DNA of 64,000 nucleotides from assembly GCA_021044545.1 (NCBI GenBank), contig CP087990.1, forward strand, positions 558,001-622,000, read 5' to 3'. The translations under genes and the position numbers were made by a program. The stretch is from Comamonadaceae bacterium M7527 (GTDB lineage Bacteria; Pseudomonadota; Gammaproteobacteria; Burkholderiales; Burkholderiaceae_C). Of the stretch, positions 47,875-58,377 are shown piece after piece. Numbering within the stretch: position 1 is the stretch's first letter; each line of letters begins with the position of its first letter. Below the pieces are notes generated by a model, which saw nothing but the letters and a program-made list of their open reading frames with translations, searched no databases and was not told the DNA's origin.

Positions 47875-48678
47875 ATGACCCAATTTGTGTTGTCTCGTCC
47901 CGTTGCACGTGCACTCGTTGCCGCTGGTTTGCTCAGCGTTGCAAGCCTGTCCAGCGCTTGGGCGCAAAACCTGGCCATCGTCAATGGCAAACCAGTGCCC
48001 AGCGCGCGTGTTGCCATCATGGAACGTCAAATGGCAGCTGCCGGCCAGCCTGTTACCGATGATGTACGCGCACAAATTCGCGACGAAGTCATCAACCGTG
48101 AAGTATTGGTGCAAGCCGCCACAGCACGCGGCCTCAACACCACGCAGGCTTATCAAGACCAGATGAGCCTGGCGCGTGAGAGCATACTGGTGCGTGCCTT
48201 GCTGGCCGACTTTGAAGCCAGCAACCCCATTACAGAAGAGCAGATTGCCGCTGAGTACAAGCGCGTGGCCGACAGCGACATGGCCAAGGAATTTCGTGCA
48301 AGCCACATTTTGGTTGCCACAGAGGCCGAGGCCAATGATGTACTGGCCAAACTAAACGGTGGTGCAGACTTTGCCACTCTGGCCAAGCAATTGTCCAAAG
48401 ACCCAGGCTCAGGTGCACAAGGCGGTGATTTGGGCTGGGCCAATGCAGGTGGTTTTGTGCCAGAGTTTGGCGCGGCCATGGTGGCCTTGAAGCCAGGCGA
48501 GACCACAGCAAAGCCGGTACAAACCCAGTTTGGCTTTCACATCATTCGTCTTAGCGACTCACGCCAAATGGCCTTACCCCCACTTGAGCAAGTACGCGAC
48601 CAGGTTGTGGAGCAACTAAAAACCACCCGCTTGAACGCGTTTCAAGACGGTTTGCGCGCCAAGGCCACCATCCAGTAA
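47875..48678 (+). CDS. PpiC-type peptidylprolyl isomerase (SurA/PrsA-like foldase)
   Basis: A 267-residue periplasmic foldase. The N terminus has a signal peptide ending in SSAWA, then an N-terminal chaperone helix region with EVINREVLVQAA. The parvulin domain follows, marked by FRASHILVATEAEA, LAKQLSKDPGSGAQGGDLGW and FGFHIIRLSD. It aids folding of exported proteins. It follows bolA, a usual neighbourhood in Burkholderiales. The stop codon abuts the stop of the convergent hydrolase gene. Confidence 0.92.
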   Translation: MTQFVLSRPVARALVAAGLLSVASLSSAWAQNLAIVNGKPVPSARVAIMERQMAAAGQPVTDDVRAQIRDEVINREVLVQAATARGLNTTQAYQDQMSLARESILVRALLADFEASNPITEEQIAAEYKRVADSDMAKEFRASHILVATEAEANDVLAKLNGGADFATLAKQLSKDPGSGAQGGDLGWANAGGFVPEFGAAMVALKPGETTAKPVQTQFGFHIIRLSDSRQMALPPLEQVRDQVVEQLKTTRLNAFQDGLRAKATIQ

Positions 48679-49455
48679 TCAGCTGCGCAGTAGCAACGCA
48701 CTGAGCGCTTGCGGCTGATCGACCATGGGGTCGTGACCGCAAGCCAGCTCAAAGTAGCGCCACGACTTGTCGAAGTCGGTGGCGCTTTTTGTTGCTTGCG
48801 CGGCAATGGCTGCATGCACGCGCTCACGGCTTCGCTGCACAGCAGGCAGCGCTGGCTTGGTGCAATCTATGTAGGTTTTGGGCACGCTTGACATGGCCTC
48901 ATCGTCTATGTCCAGCTTGTCAAAGTACACGCCAAAGGGCTGCGGTGTTTGCCTGCGGTTAACCCAATCACGGTCTTCACCTACAAGGCCAAACACGCTG
49001 GCATCAGGCGCTGGCAAAAACACGCCACCACCCAGGGTATGTGCCTCTTTGGCGCGCTGAGCTTGTGCTTCTGGTGCCTGCAAGCTGGCCCAACTCTCGC
49101 CACTGCGCGGCACGTGAGCATCCACGTACACCATACGCTGCAACACGCCGGGCAGGTATTGCTGCAACTCGTGGGCCGCCTGCGTAATCACCAAGCCGCC
49201 GTAGCTGTGCCCCACCAGCACCACGCGTTGCCACTCGCTGGCCACCACGGTTTGCACCACATCGGCCACATGGGTTGCCAAACGGATATTGGCTGCCAGC
49301 GCATGCGCACGCTCACCCACACCCGTTAAGGTCACAGCATGACTTTGCACGCCAGCTGCCTGAAGCAATGGCTGCACACGCTGCCAGCACCACGCGCCGT
49401 GCCAAGACCCATGCACCAGCAGGAAAACAGTTGAGGCAGACGTTTTGTGTGTCAT
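48679..49455 (-). CDS. Alpha/beta hydrolase family protein
   Basis: An alpha/beta hydrolase of about 258 residues. The first strand reads FLLVHGSWHGAWCW (oxyanion hole), the nucleophile is in VLVGHSYGG, and the catalytic His is in ACGHDPMVDQP near the C terminus. The pattern resembles esterase/salicylate-esterase-type hydrolases. The start is ambiguous (TTG 49464 or ATG 49455); the ATG is preferred. It directly abuts ppiC at the 3' end, so the two genes converge with no spacer. Confidence 0.85.
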   Translation of the reverse strand: MTHKTSASTVFLLVHGSWHGAWCWQRVQPLLQAAGVQSHAVTLTGVGERAHALAANIRLATHVADVVQTVVASEWQRVVLVGHSYGGLVITQAAHELQQYLPGVLQRMVYVDAHVPRSGESWASLQAPEAQAQRAKEAHTLGGGVFLPAPDASVFGLVGEDRDWVNRRQTPQPFGVYFDKLDIDDEAMSSVPKTYIDCTKPALPAVQRSRERVHAAIAAQATKSATDFDKSWRYFELACGHDPMVDQPQALSALLLRS

Positions 49456-49499
49456 GGTGTTCAATGGTTAACAAAGCCCTTGTTGTGTGCTCGCCTGAA

Positions 49500-52400
49500 T
49501 CAGCCCAACCATTCACGCGCATTGCGCCACAGGTCGGCCCAAGGGCTTAAGGCGTTGATATCCCCGCTGGTCCAACTCATTTGAGCGTTTCTAAAGACGC
49601 GCTCTGGGTGCGGCATCATGGCGGTGAACCGGCCATCAGAGGTGGTGACTGCTGTCAGGCCGCCTGCGCTGCCATTGGGGTTGGCGGGGTATTGCTCAGT
49701 GGGCAAGCCAGTGTTGTCTACAAAGCGCATCGCAGCAACAACATCAGAGGCGTTGCCGCGCGACTCGAAGTTGGCAAAGCCCTCGCCGTGCGCCACGGCA
49801 ATCGGTAAGCGCGCACCTTGCAGGCTGCTTAAAAACACGCTGGGAGACGCCAACACCTCAACCATGCTCAAACGCGCCTCAAAGCGCTGGCTGTGGTTGG
49901 TGGTGAAACGTGGCCAGGCCTGTGCGCCAGGTATCAAAGGCGCCAGCTCGGCAAACATTTGACAGCCGTTGCAAACACCCAAGCCAAAACTGTTGTCACG
50001 CGCAAAAAATGCTTTGAACTGCTCTGCCAAGGCCTCATTAAACACAATGCTTCTGGCCCAGCCTACGCCAGCGCCCAGGGTGTCGCCGTAGCTAAAGCCA
50101 CCACACGCCACCAAGCCCTGGAAGTCGCGCAAGTTTGCGCGACCACTTTGCAGATCACTCATGTGCACATCCACCGCGTCAAAGCCGCCCAAGTCCACGC
50201 TGTAGGCCATCTCAACGTGCGAGTTGACGCCCTGCTCTCTGAGCACGGCCACCTTGGGCCTTGTCGTTGACACACTTGGTGCTTGCGCCTTTGCGCTGTA
50301 GCCCTGAGGCAAGTGCACGTGCAAGCCAGGGTCAGACGCTTGGCCCACGCTGGCGTGCTCAGCGTCCGCACCTTGCGGGTTATCACGCAACTTGCACATT
50401 TGCCAACTCACGCTGTCCCACACGGCGTGTAAGTCTGTTAGAGCCGCATCAAAGATATTGCTGGTATCGCGCCACACTTGCACGCGACCTTTGCCAATGT
50501 CCATGGTCGCACTGTCAGGACGAGTTTTGCCCACCACATGGCTGACCGCAGACAAGCCGTGCGCGCGCAGTATGGCAAACACGGCGTCGCGTTGCGCCGT
50601 ATCAACCTGCAACACCACGCCCAGCTCTTCATTGAACAGCGCCTTGAGCGTGCGCTCAGCACGGCGTGCACCCACTTGTTGAGCCCAGTTTTTACTGTCA
50701 CCCACGTCCATCAGGCTGTTGCTGATACCGTCGCCTTCCACCAGCAGCATGTCTATGTTGAGCGACACACCTACATTGCCCGCAAACGCCATTTCGCATA
50801 CACAGGCCAGCAGACCACCGTCGCTGCGATCGTGGTAGGCCATTAGCAGACCTTTGGCTCGCAGCTCGTTCACAGCATTGACCAAGGCCACCAAGTCTTG
50901 GGCGTTGTCCAGGTCCGGCGCAGCACCTGCGCTTTGGTTGAGCACCTGGGCCAGCATGCTGGCGCCCATGCGCATCTGGCCGTGGCCCAGGTCCACCAGT
51001 ATCAGGCTGGTATCTGCTGCGTCGCGATTGAGCTGCGGTGTGAGCGTGGGGCGTATATCGCCAACTGTTGCAAAGGCACTCACGATGAGGCTAACCGGCG
51101 ATACCGACTTGTGCGCAAGGCCTTGTGCATCTGTCCACTGCGTGCGCATAGACAAGCTGTCTTTGCCCACTGGTATGGACACCTTTAGGCTGGGACACAA
51201 GGCCATGCCAACGGCTTGAACGGTTTGGTACAGCGCTGCATCTTCGTAGGGCTCACCGCAAGCGGCCATCCAGTTGGCTGACAGCTTGATGGTGTCCAGC
51301 TCAATGGGCGCGCTCAAGGCGTTCAGCACGGCCTCGGCCACTGCCATGCGTGCGCTGGCTGGTGCGTTGATAGATGCAATAGGACTGCGCTCACCCATGG
51401 CCATCACTTCACCAGCAAAGCCTTTGAAGTCTGCCAAAGTCACTGCGCAATCGGCCACAGGCACCTGCCATGGGCCTACCATTTGATCCCGGTGCGTCAG
51501 ACCTCCCACGGAGCGGTCGCCAATGGTGATGAGAAAGCGCTTGGACGCCACAGTGGGCGCACCCAGCACGGCAATAACGGCTTGCTCAAGTGTCACGTCA
51601 TCCAGCGATATATCGGCAAAGCTGCGCTGCAGGCTGTGCACATCTCGCGTCAGCGGCGGCATGCGGCCCAGCAACACGTCCATGGGCATGTCAACAGCGC
51701 GCTGACTCGGCGCTTGCGTGGCAACGCTGGCGTCTTGCGGCAGCCGCTCGTCGGCCACCACCAACTGTCGCTGTTCGGTGGCAACACCCACCACGGCAAC
51801 AGGGCAGCGTTCGCGCTGCGCCATGGTTTGCAGGGTGTCCCAGGACGCTGGAGCAATGGCCAATACGTAGCGCTCTTGACTTTCGTTACACCACACCTCT
51901 TTGGCTGCCATACCGCTTTCTTCCAGCGGAATTGCAGACAAGTCAAAAAACGCACCCCGCCCTGCATCGTTGGTGAGCTCTGGAAATGCGTTGGACAAGC
52001 CACCTGCACCCACGTCGTGAATCGCCAATATGGGGTTGGCAGCGCCCATGCGCCAGCAATGATTGATCACCTCTTGCGCACGGCGCTCTATTTCGGGGTT
52101 GCCGCGCTGTACAGAGTCAAAGTCAAGCTCGGCGTTGTTGGCACCACTGGCCATGGAGCTGGCCGCACCGCCACCCATGCCAATGCGCATGCCAGGCCCA
52201 CCCAGCTGCACCAGCAAAGTGCCTGCTGGAAACTCAACCTTGTGGGTCAGGGCCTCGTCAATGACACCCAAGCCACCCGCAATCATGATGGGCTTGTGAT
52301 AGCCGCGCAACACTTGGTCTTGCTCGCTCACTACCAGCTGTTCGTAGCTTCGGAAGTAGCCCGACAAGTTGGGGCGACCAAACTCGTTGTTAAACGCCGC

Positions 52401-53554
52401 ACCGCCCAAGGGGCCTTGCAGCATGATGTCCAGTGCGCTGGCCATGTGCGCAGGTGGCGCGGGCAAGTCGGCCAACCCCATGGGCGATGACGCAGCTGTG
52501 CCAGCTGGCCAGCGCAGCCTGAAACCGTAAAACCTGTTAATCCGGCCTTGGGGGCGGAGCCGCGCCCGGTTGCGCCTTCATCGCGAATTTCACCGCCCAC
52601 GCCTGTAGCCGCACCTTCAAAAGGGCTTATAGCGGTTGGGTGGTTGTGGGTTTCCACCTTCATCAACACATGGCGCACGGCCTGCGTGTGTTGGTAGCTA
52701 CTGGCCTGTGTGGGCTGGGCTGGCACAAACGCGCTAACCCGGTGGCCAGTCATCACGGCGGCGTTGTCCGAGTAGGCCACCACCGTGTGTTGCGGGCGCA
52801 GCTTGTGGGTGTTGCGTATCATGGCAAACAAGCTCAGGTCTTGCGCTTGGCCGTCAATGATGAATTGGGAATTGAATATCTTGTGGCGACAGTGTTCGCT
52901 ATTGGCCTGGGCGAACATCATCAGCTCTACATCTGTGGGGTTGCGGCCCAAACCCCTGAAGGCTTGTTCCAGGTAGTCGATTTCCGCGCCAGACAAGGCC
53001 CAACCAAACTCGGCGTTGGCCCGCTGTAACGCTGGTGCACCTTGACCCAACACATCCACCACAACAGTGGGCGCGCTAATTTTGGCGGCAAACAGTTGGC
53101 TTGCCTGGTCTTGCTGCGTGAGCACGGTTTGTGTCATGCGGTCAAACAGCGGTGCAAGCAGCGCGGCCGTTTGCTCGGCGCTTAGCGCAGGCGCGCGCTT
53201 AAAGCTCAGGCGCATGTGGGTTAGCCGCTCTAGGCGTTGCACATCCAGGCCACAATTGCGCGCAATGTCGGTGGCTTTTGAAGCCCATGCAGACAAGGTA
53301 CCCAAACGCGGACTAATCCACAGGTCCAGGCTGTGTCTGGCTTGGGGCAACTCGTATACAGCACCGTTTGCGGGCAGCAGCAAGGCTTGCAGCTTGTCCA
53401 CCGCGCTGTCTGGCGCGCCGCTGGCCACAAACTGGTGTGCGGCCTGCAGATCCTGTACGTCTGGCTGTATGGTCTGGAGTTGGGCAAGCAGCCGGCGCTG
53501 CAAGAAGTGGCTCAAGGCATTGGAGCCCTGAAAGTAGCGCAATGGCGTTGTCAC
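49500..53554 (-). CDS. purL: Phosphoribosylformylglycinamidine synthase, interrupted by a frameshift
   Basis: PurL makes FGAM in purine synthesis. The N-terminal frame (GTG 53554) carries the linker and first ATPase domain (MMFAQANSEHCRHKIFNSQF, VKVETHNHPTAISPF). The second frame carries ALDIMLQGPLGGAAFNNEFGRP, the second PurM-like half and the glutaminase domain with nucleophile Cys in GVCNGCQMF. The break is near 52519-52520, at GFTVS followed by LRWPAGTAASSPMGLADLP; one restored base gives about 1,351 residues, the normal length. Because purL is normally single-copy and needed for purine synthesis, a real break is unlikely. Confidence 0.95.
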
Positions 53555-53695
53555 TGTTTGGCCTAGAAATGGTGCCGCGCAGCGCGGCTGGTAGCAGAAG
53601 CCGTTATTTTAAGGCCGCGCACGCTCAGGCGCGTATACAAACGGCAAGGGCGTGCCGCTTCAAGCTTGGGCGCCGTTATTGCAATGCTTTGTTAT

Positions 53696-54067
53696 TTACA
53701 AACGGAACATGGCGTTTTTGCCCGCCATGGCGTTGCGCATGTACAGCTGCAGCAACAAGGCCTGGAAGGTTGGCGTGACCAGCCCTGACTCTTGGGCCAA
53801 CATGAGCTTGAGGACTTCAGCCGTGATCTCAATGCAGGTGACATCGCCCTTTGCAATCGCGGATGCACTGCGCACACCGCCAGACAGTATGGCCTGCTCA
53901 CCAAATGAGTTTCCGGTTTTGAGCTCAGCAATGACGGTGGCCGAGTCAGGATCCACCATAAGTACTACGCCAGCTTGAATCATGTAAAACCGCTCGGCGT
54001 TATCGCCTTTGTTAAACATGACTTGCCCGTCGGTGTAATGGCCTTGGGGAAACTTGACATCGCTCAT
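53696..54067 (-). CDS. Cyclic nucleotide-binding domain protein
   Basis: A 123-residue protein consisting essentially of one cNMP-binding beta-barrel. It contains the patterns HYTDGQVMFNKGDNAERFYMIQAGVVLM and GNSFGEQAILSGGVRSASAIA, where the Gly-Glu and the Arg of the phosphate-binding cassette are kept, so binding of cAMP or cGMP is plausible. It has no DNA-binding domain. Its start overlaps the upstream related gene by 4 bp. It lies near a chemosensory cluster that encodes a class III cyclase. Confidence 0.85.
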   Translation of the reverse strand: MSDVKFPQGHYTDGQVMFNKGDNAERFYMIQAGVVLMVDPDSATVIAELKTGNSFGEQAILSGGVRSASAIAKGDVTCIEITAEVLKLMLAQESGLVTPTFQALLLQLYMRNAMAGKNAMFRL

Positions 54068-54549
54068 TTGAGTGCCGCCGGAAATAAATCAATGTGCATG
54101 ATGCGCGCAATGGTGCACCGGAAAATGCCTTTCAAGCCCGTATTGGTCTTGGCCACACTGCGCAGCGCGCCCTCCATGGGAATCATGCGGGTGTTGACAA
54201 GGCTTCTGGCCGTTGCGTGGCAGCGTGCCTTCACGCCCAGCAAGCCCTCTGACAAGCCAACAACCGCGCCCGGGCCCACCACAAAGTTGCCGTCGGGGTG
54301 CACGATATCAACCTCTCCAGACACGATGACGTGCGCGGTAGCGACCAACTCGTCCTTGCCCATTAAAACCTTACCCGTATCGAACAGACCGGTTGTCAGG
54401 TTGGGGTTGGCCATGATCTGAAACAGCAATCGCTCATCACTGCTCAGGTGCAAGTTGTCGTAGTACTCAGGCGTGTGCTGGCGCCCGCTATCGCTGAAGG
54501 AGATAGAACTGAATCGGTTCGTATCAATTGAAAAGACAGGTTCTGTCAA
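54064..54549 (-). CDS. Cyclic nucleotide-binding-like protein, degenerate cassette
   Basis: A protein of about 161 residues that looks like a cNMP-binding domain after a 30-residue N-terminal tail: GKVLMGKDELVATAHVIVSGEVDIVHPDGNFVVGPGAVVGLSEGLLG. The phosphate-binding cassette lacks the canonical Gly-Glu/Arg set, so it may have lost nucleotide binding. The start is uncertain: TTG 54549 has AGGGG at good spacing, TTG 54576 is the alternative. It overlaps the following cNMP-binding gene by 4 bp, suggesting paired function. Confidence 0.75.
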   Translation of the reverse strand: MTEPVFSIDTNRFSSISFSDSGRQHTPEYYDNLHLSSDERLLFQIMANPNLTTGLFDTGKVLMGKDELVATAHVIVSGEVDIVHPDGNFVVGPGAVVGLSEGLLGVKARCHATARSLVNTRMIPMEGALRSVAKTNTGLKGIFRCTIARIMHIDLFPAALK

Positions 54550-54603
54550 AACGAATACCCCTAAATGAACGATCAACCCTGCGATGCTGCGGCTGGTATG
54601 GCC

Positions 54604-55116
54604 TCAGCGAGCGCGACTGCCTGGCTGTGACTCATTGCGCAACCAGCTCAAGGGCTCTATGGGCTGAACAGCATAGGCCGTCAGCTTGAGCTCTGAGGAC
54701 ATGCGGTCTGCCAGGCTTTGCGCCATTTCAAAGGCCTCTTTGCCAGAAACACGCTTGTTCTGGTACTGCACCCCCAGCGAAAAGAATGCCTCAGCGTACT
54801 TGAACGGAACGTAACCCAGCACCAAACCCTCAGGGGTTCGAATTTTTTTGTAACAAGTCTCTGGCGTGGCTTTGGGAAAATTTGGTGGGTCCTCGCCGCC
54901 AGCTACGGCAATCATGACTGTCTCGTCGAAGTTCAACAAGCTGCGCATGCCATCGTCAAATATCTCGTCAAGAACGTGTGAGGCGCGCACTGCAACGCGC
55001 ACCTTGACCGCGCGCACGGCTTTGGAGTCGCCAGACAAGCGCACGGCATTCTCATAGGCTTTCTTGGCCTGGGCTTTAGGCCCTTCCTTTTTTCTGAAAA
55101 TATCAAACAACCCCAC
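54604..55116 (-). CDS. Hypothetical protein, GTG start
   Basis: An unrecognised 170-residue protein beginning MGLFDIFRKK, a basic amphipathic opening seen in several unrelated cytoplasmic proteins. The rest is mixed charged and hydrophobic, with no membrane segment. The GTG at 55116 is preceded by AGGAGG at 55122-55127 with a 5-base gap, which decides the start over the upstream ATG. It lies between the cNMP-binding genes and the next unknown gene, in the same direction, and may belong to the signalling locus. Confidence 0.75.
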   Translation of the reverse strand: MGLFDIFRKKEGPKAQAKKAYENAVRLSGDSKAVRAVKVRVAVRASHVLDEIFDDGMRSLLNFDETVMIAVAGGEDPPNFPKATPETCYKKIRTPEGLVLGYVPFKYAEAFFSLGVQYQNKRVSGKEAFEMAQSLADRMSSELKLTAYAVQPIEPLSWLRNESQPGSRAR

Positions 55117-55158
55117 AACCACCTCCTCGCGTTGTGGTCGCACCACAACAACAAATCA

Positions 55159-55976
55159 CTAATAATTAACGATGTACTGCATCACAGTGCTGGCCTTGAG
55201 CTCAGGCACGTTAACCCAAGTCGCACCCGGCACCTCGTGCTTTATCAGAGCCCCCACAGAGGGCCTGTTACCAATCCACTTGACCGTTGCTGGGTGAATG
55301 TTTTGCCGAATGAGGCCCAAAACAGCCGGCTTGACCATATCTATATCCATGGCCAACATCCACAGCTTTTTGGGATTGATGCCTGTCAGCGACACCATTG
55401 GCTTGGGTTTGGCCAGGTAGTAGCCCAAGCGAATCACGCGCAGGCCGTTGGCAATGAGCTTTTTGGCCAAGGTGCCCGCTGAGCCAGACGCTTCCAGCAC
55501 CAAAAACAGCTCTTTTCCACCTCTTGTTTCACCAACCTCGACACCAGCTCGTCCATGTCGCCGGCCAGTTTGGGCCTGGCAACCGTCTTGTAGTGAAACT
55601 TTGAAATATCCTTGATGTAGCAAACTTCGGAGATGGCTGACGCAGTCTCCAAGTCAAGGGCGGCGAATTTGACGCGGTCTTCTCTCAGCTTGAGCGCCAA
55701 GCACAAGGGGTCAAAAAACTCCAGCGCATCGGGCGCATCCTGGGTCTCAAACGCCACCGTGAGTGGTGTTTTGTCCTTCACGGCGTCCCAATCGGCCAAC
55801 TCACGCAATACGCGGCGCAATATGGCGTCGTTAGCCATCTCCAGCTGAAAAAGAGGCGACTCCACCAGGTCAAGCTTGTAATCGGCGTTGACGCGCTTGA
55901 AGTCTGTTGCCAGTACGCTGGCACGCGTGCCCCAGGCCGAGGTGGTCAGCACCAATGTGTCGTTAGAGGCCGTCAT
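55159..55976 (-). CDS. Hypothetical protein next to chemosensory operon, interrupted by a frameshift
   Basis: I do not recognise this protein. The first frame (ATG 55976, TASNDTLVLTTSAWGTRASV) runs to LVKQEV; the second resumes with KELFLVLEASGSAGTLAKKL and ends at QYIVNY. The break is in the TTTT run at 55513-55516, where one more A on the coding strand gives a product of about 272 residues. There is no signal peptide or obvious membrane segment. It is divergent from cheA with 288 bp between the starts, in which no clear promoter is visible. Confidence 0.7.
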
Positions 55977-56264
55977 GATCGCATCTGCAGTTGTATCCCT
56001 TGTAGCGCCCACACGGGCAGACTATGGCTCGTGGCGGCCGCTTCATTTTAGGGGATCACCTGTACACCGCTGGATCAGCATCAACATGTACATGGCCTGT
56101 CAGTGGCTATGGACAACTAATGCATTACACCAGTCAACATATCGCGGCTTGCTGGCCCGTGGTTCAAGATGTTGAGCCAGCAGCCGATACTGCCAATACG
56201 CGCTATCCGCGTTTAATCAACAAGTCGCCAGCTCATTACTTTTCGCCTGTGTACACAAAACACC

Positions 56265-58370
56265 GTGACAACCGCCAACCCCACACTGCTGCAAAGCCTC
56301 AACCAATTCGGCGTTGACCTCGCGTTTTGGGACTTGACCAACGCTCAAGACATCAACGAGATTGAGGCCAATTTGCGCGCATTGGCGGCGACGCCCCAAC
56401 TGCCCCCGGCAGTGGCGCAGGCGCTAGAGCTGGCACTGGTGCAATTGCCGACCTGGAGCACAACGGCCCAATCTGACCCCAGCGCGGCCATGGATTCTGT
56501 GTGTCAGTGGTACAGCCAAACAGAGCTGCTGTGTGCCCAAGGCATAGAGCCAGTTGTGGCCGAGGTGGCGCAGGCGGCTGACACAGAAGTGGCCGAACAA
56601 GACAACACCCGTATTGAACTGCATGTCGCGCGTGATGGCGACTTGCTGCGCGAGTTTTGCAACGAGGCCAACGAGTTGCTGGCAGACATTGAACAAGGCC
56701 TGCTAACGCTTGAAAGTACGCCAGACGACCATGACGTATTGAACGCCATTTTCAGAGCGTTTCACACCTTCAAGGGCGGTGCTGGCATGCTTAAGTTGCT
56801 GCCCATACAGCACTTGGCACACCAACTTGAATCCATACTGGACAAGGCGCGCAAAGGCTTGCTAACCGTTGACTCCAATGTGGTCAGCCTGGTGTTGCAG
56901 GCTTCCGACGGCGTGGATCAGGCGGTACGCGACATTCTGCAGGCTTTGGACAGTGGCGAACAACAATCTTTTATTGCATTCGACGCTCACGCGGTATTGG
57001 ACAACGTGGCACGCGTGCTGCGTGGGGACAACGTGGTTGTGACAGCCGCGGCACAAGTCACCCAGCCAGATCACGACGCGCCCAGCGCCGAGCCCGTCGT
57101 GACGGTGGACAAACCCAGCCAATCTGGCGGCACTGCGGCCGCAGACGTCAGCATCAAAGTGGGTGCACGCAAGTTGGACGAACTCATTGACCTGGTGGGC
57201 GAGCTGATGATTGCTCAATCCATGGTCACACAACACCCACTTGCCGCCAAGGTGGCCGACGACGCGTGGAACAGGTCTGTACGCCAGCTGTCGCGCATCA
57301 CAAAGGATTTACAGCGCACGACCATGGCGGTGCGCATGGTACCGGTGGCCAACACCTTCAAGAAAATGACGCGAGTCGTCAGGGACTTGAGCGCAGCCCA
57401 AGGCAAGCAAATTGACTTGGTGCTCAAGGGTGAATACACCGAGCTGGACCGCTCGATTGTGGACGCCCTGGCCGACCCGTTGGCGCACATGGTTCGCAAC
57501 GCCGTAGACCACGGCATAGAGCCGCCAGATGAGCGCCAGGCCAGTGGCAAAGACGCACGCGGGCGCATCGAACTGGCAGCGTTTCAGCGCGGGGGCGCAT
57601 TTTGGGTGCAAATCACCGACGACGGACGGGGCTTGTCGCGTGAGCGCATACGCAACAAAGCGTTGGCAAACGGCCTGATCACCCCAGACCAGGAGCTGGC
57701 CGATGCCGACTTGTTCAACCTCATCTTTGCGGCCGGTTTTTCTACAGCGACCAACGTGACCAACGTATCTGGGCGCGGGGTGGGCATGGATGTTGTACGC
57801 CAGAGCATTGCGGCTTTGCGCGGCAAAGTGGATATCAGCTCCGAACTTGGTCAAGGCACGCAAATGACCATCACCCTGCCCTTGACGCTGGCCATTATTG
57901 ACGGCTTGTTGGTGGTGGTAGGCCAGCAGCGCTATATCGTGCCTGCCCTGTCGGTCATAGAGTGTTTGCGCCCCCAAGCCGACATGCTGGGCCTGACCTC
58001 AACGCAAGGCGAAGTGGTACGCATACGCGACCAGCTCATTCCCATAGTGCGGCTCGGCAAGTTGCTGGACGCCCCCCACGTCAGGACTGACCCGACACAG
58101 GGTATTGTGGTCGTGGTACAGACCGGTCGCCAGCGTATTGCCATACTGGTAGACCAGCTGCTGGACAAGCAAGAATTGGTCATCAAGTCACTGGGCAGCA
58201 GCTTTCAGCACCAGCATTTGTTCTCAGGTGCCGCCGTCATGGGTGACGGTTTGGTCTCTTGCATTTTGAACATCGACGCGTTGTCAGAGCAAGTCACCAA
58301 GAGGCCAGCGAGCAGCGCCCATGCACACCAGCACAAACTGGACTGGCAGTCTGAAGCACTTTTAAGTTGA
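56265..58370 (+). CDS. cheA: Chemotaxis-type histidine kinase CheA
   Basis: A 701-residue CheA. After an N-terminal region of about 115 residues with no recognised domain comes the Hpt domain, with phosphorylated His167 in IFRAFHTFKGGAG. A linker follows, then the dimerisation helices, the ATPase domain with N-box Asn412 and His416 (MVRNAVDHGIEP), the G boxes (DDGRGLSR, SGRGVGMDVVR), and a CheW-like coupling domain. There is no CheY-binding P2 domain that I can see. The start is GTG 56265, with no strong ribosome-binding site. CheW, an MCP, cheR, cheB and a cyclase follow in one operon. Confidence 0.93.
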   Translation: MTTANPTLLQSLNQFGVDLAFWDLTNAQDINEIEANLRALAATPQLPPAVAQALELALVQLPTWSTTAQSDPSAAMDSVCQWYSQTELLCAQGIEPVVAEVAQAADTEVAEQDNTRIELHVARDGDLLREFCNEANELLADIEQGLLTLESTPDDHDVLNAIFRAFHTFKGGAGMLKLLPIQHLAHQLESILDKARKGLLTVDSNVVSLVLQASDGVDQAVRDILQALDSGEQQSFIAFDAHAVLDNVARVLRGDNVVVTAAAQVTQPDHDAPSAEPVVTVDKPSQSGGTAAADVSIKVGARKLDELIDLVGELMIAQSMVTQHPLAAKVADDAWNRSVRQLSRITKDLQRTTMAVRMVPVANTFKKMTRVVRDLSAAQGKQIDLVLKGEYTELDRSIVDALADPLAHMVRNAVDHGIEPPDERQASGKDARGRIELAAFQRGGAFWVQITDDGRGLSRERIRNKALANGLITPDQELADADLFNLIFAAGFSTATNVTNVSGRGVGMDVVRQSIAALRGKVDISSELGQGTQMTITLPLTLAIIDGLLVVVGQQRYIVPALSVIECLRPQADMLGLTSTQGEVVRIRDQLIPIVRLGKLLDAPHVRTDPTQGIVVVVQTGRQRIAILVDQLLDKQELVIKSLGSSFQHQHLFSGAAVMGDGLVSCILNIDALSEQVTKRPASSAHAHQHKLDWQSEALLS

Positions 58371-58377
58371 ACGCCGT

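Noticed and set aside
55977..56264. Sigma-28-like promoter in front of cheA
   Set aside because: I found no stretch close to the flagellar consensus in this 288-bp gap, so flagellar control is not supported.
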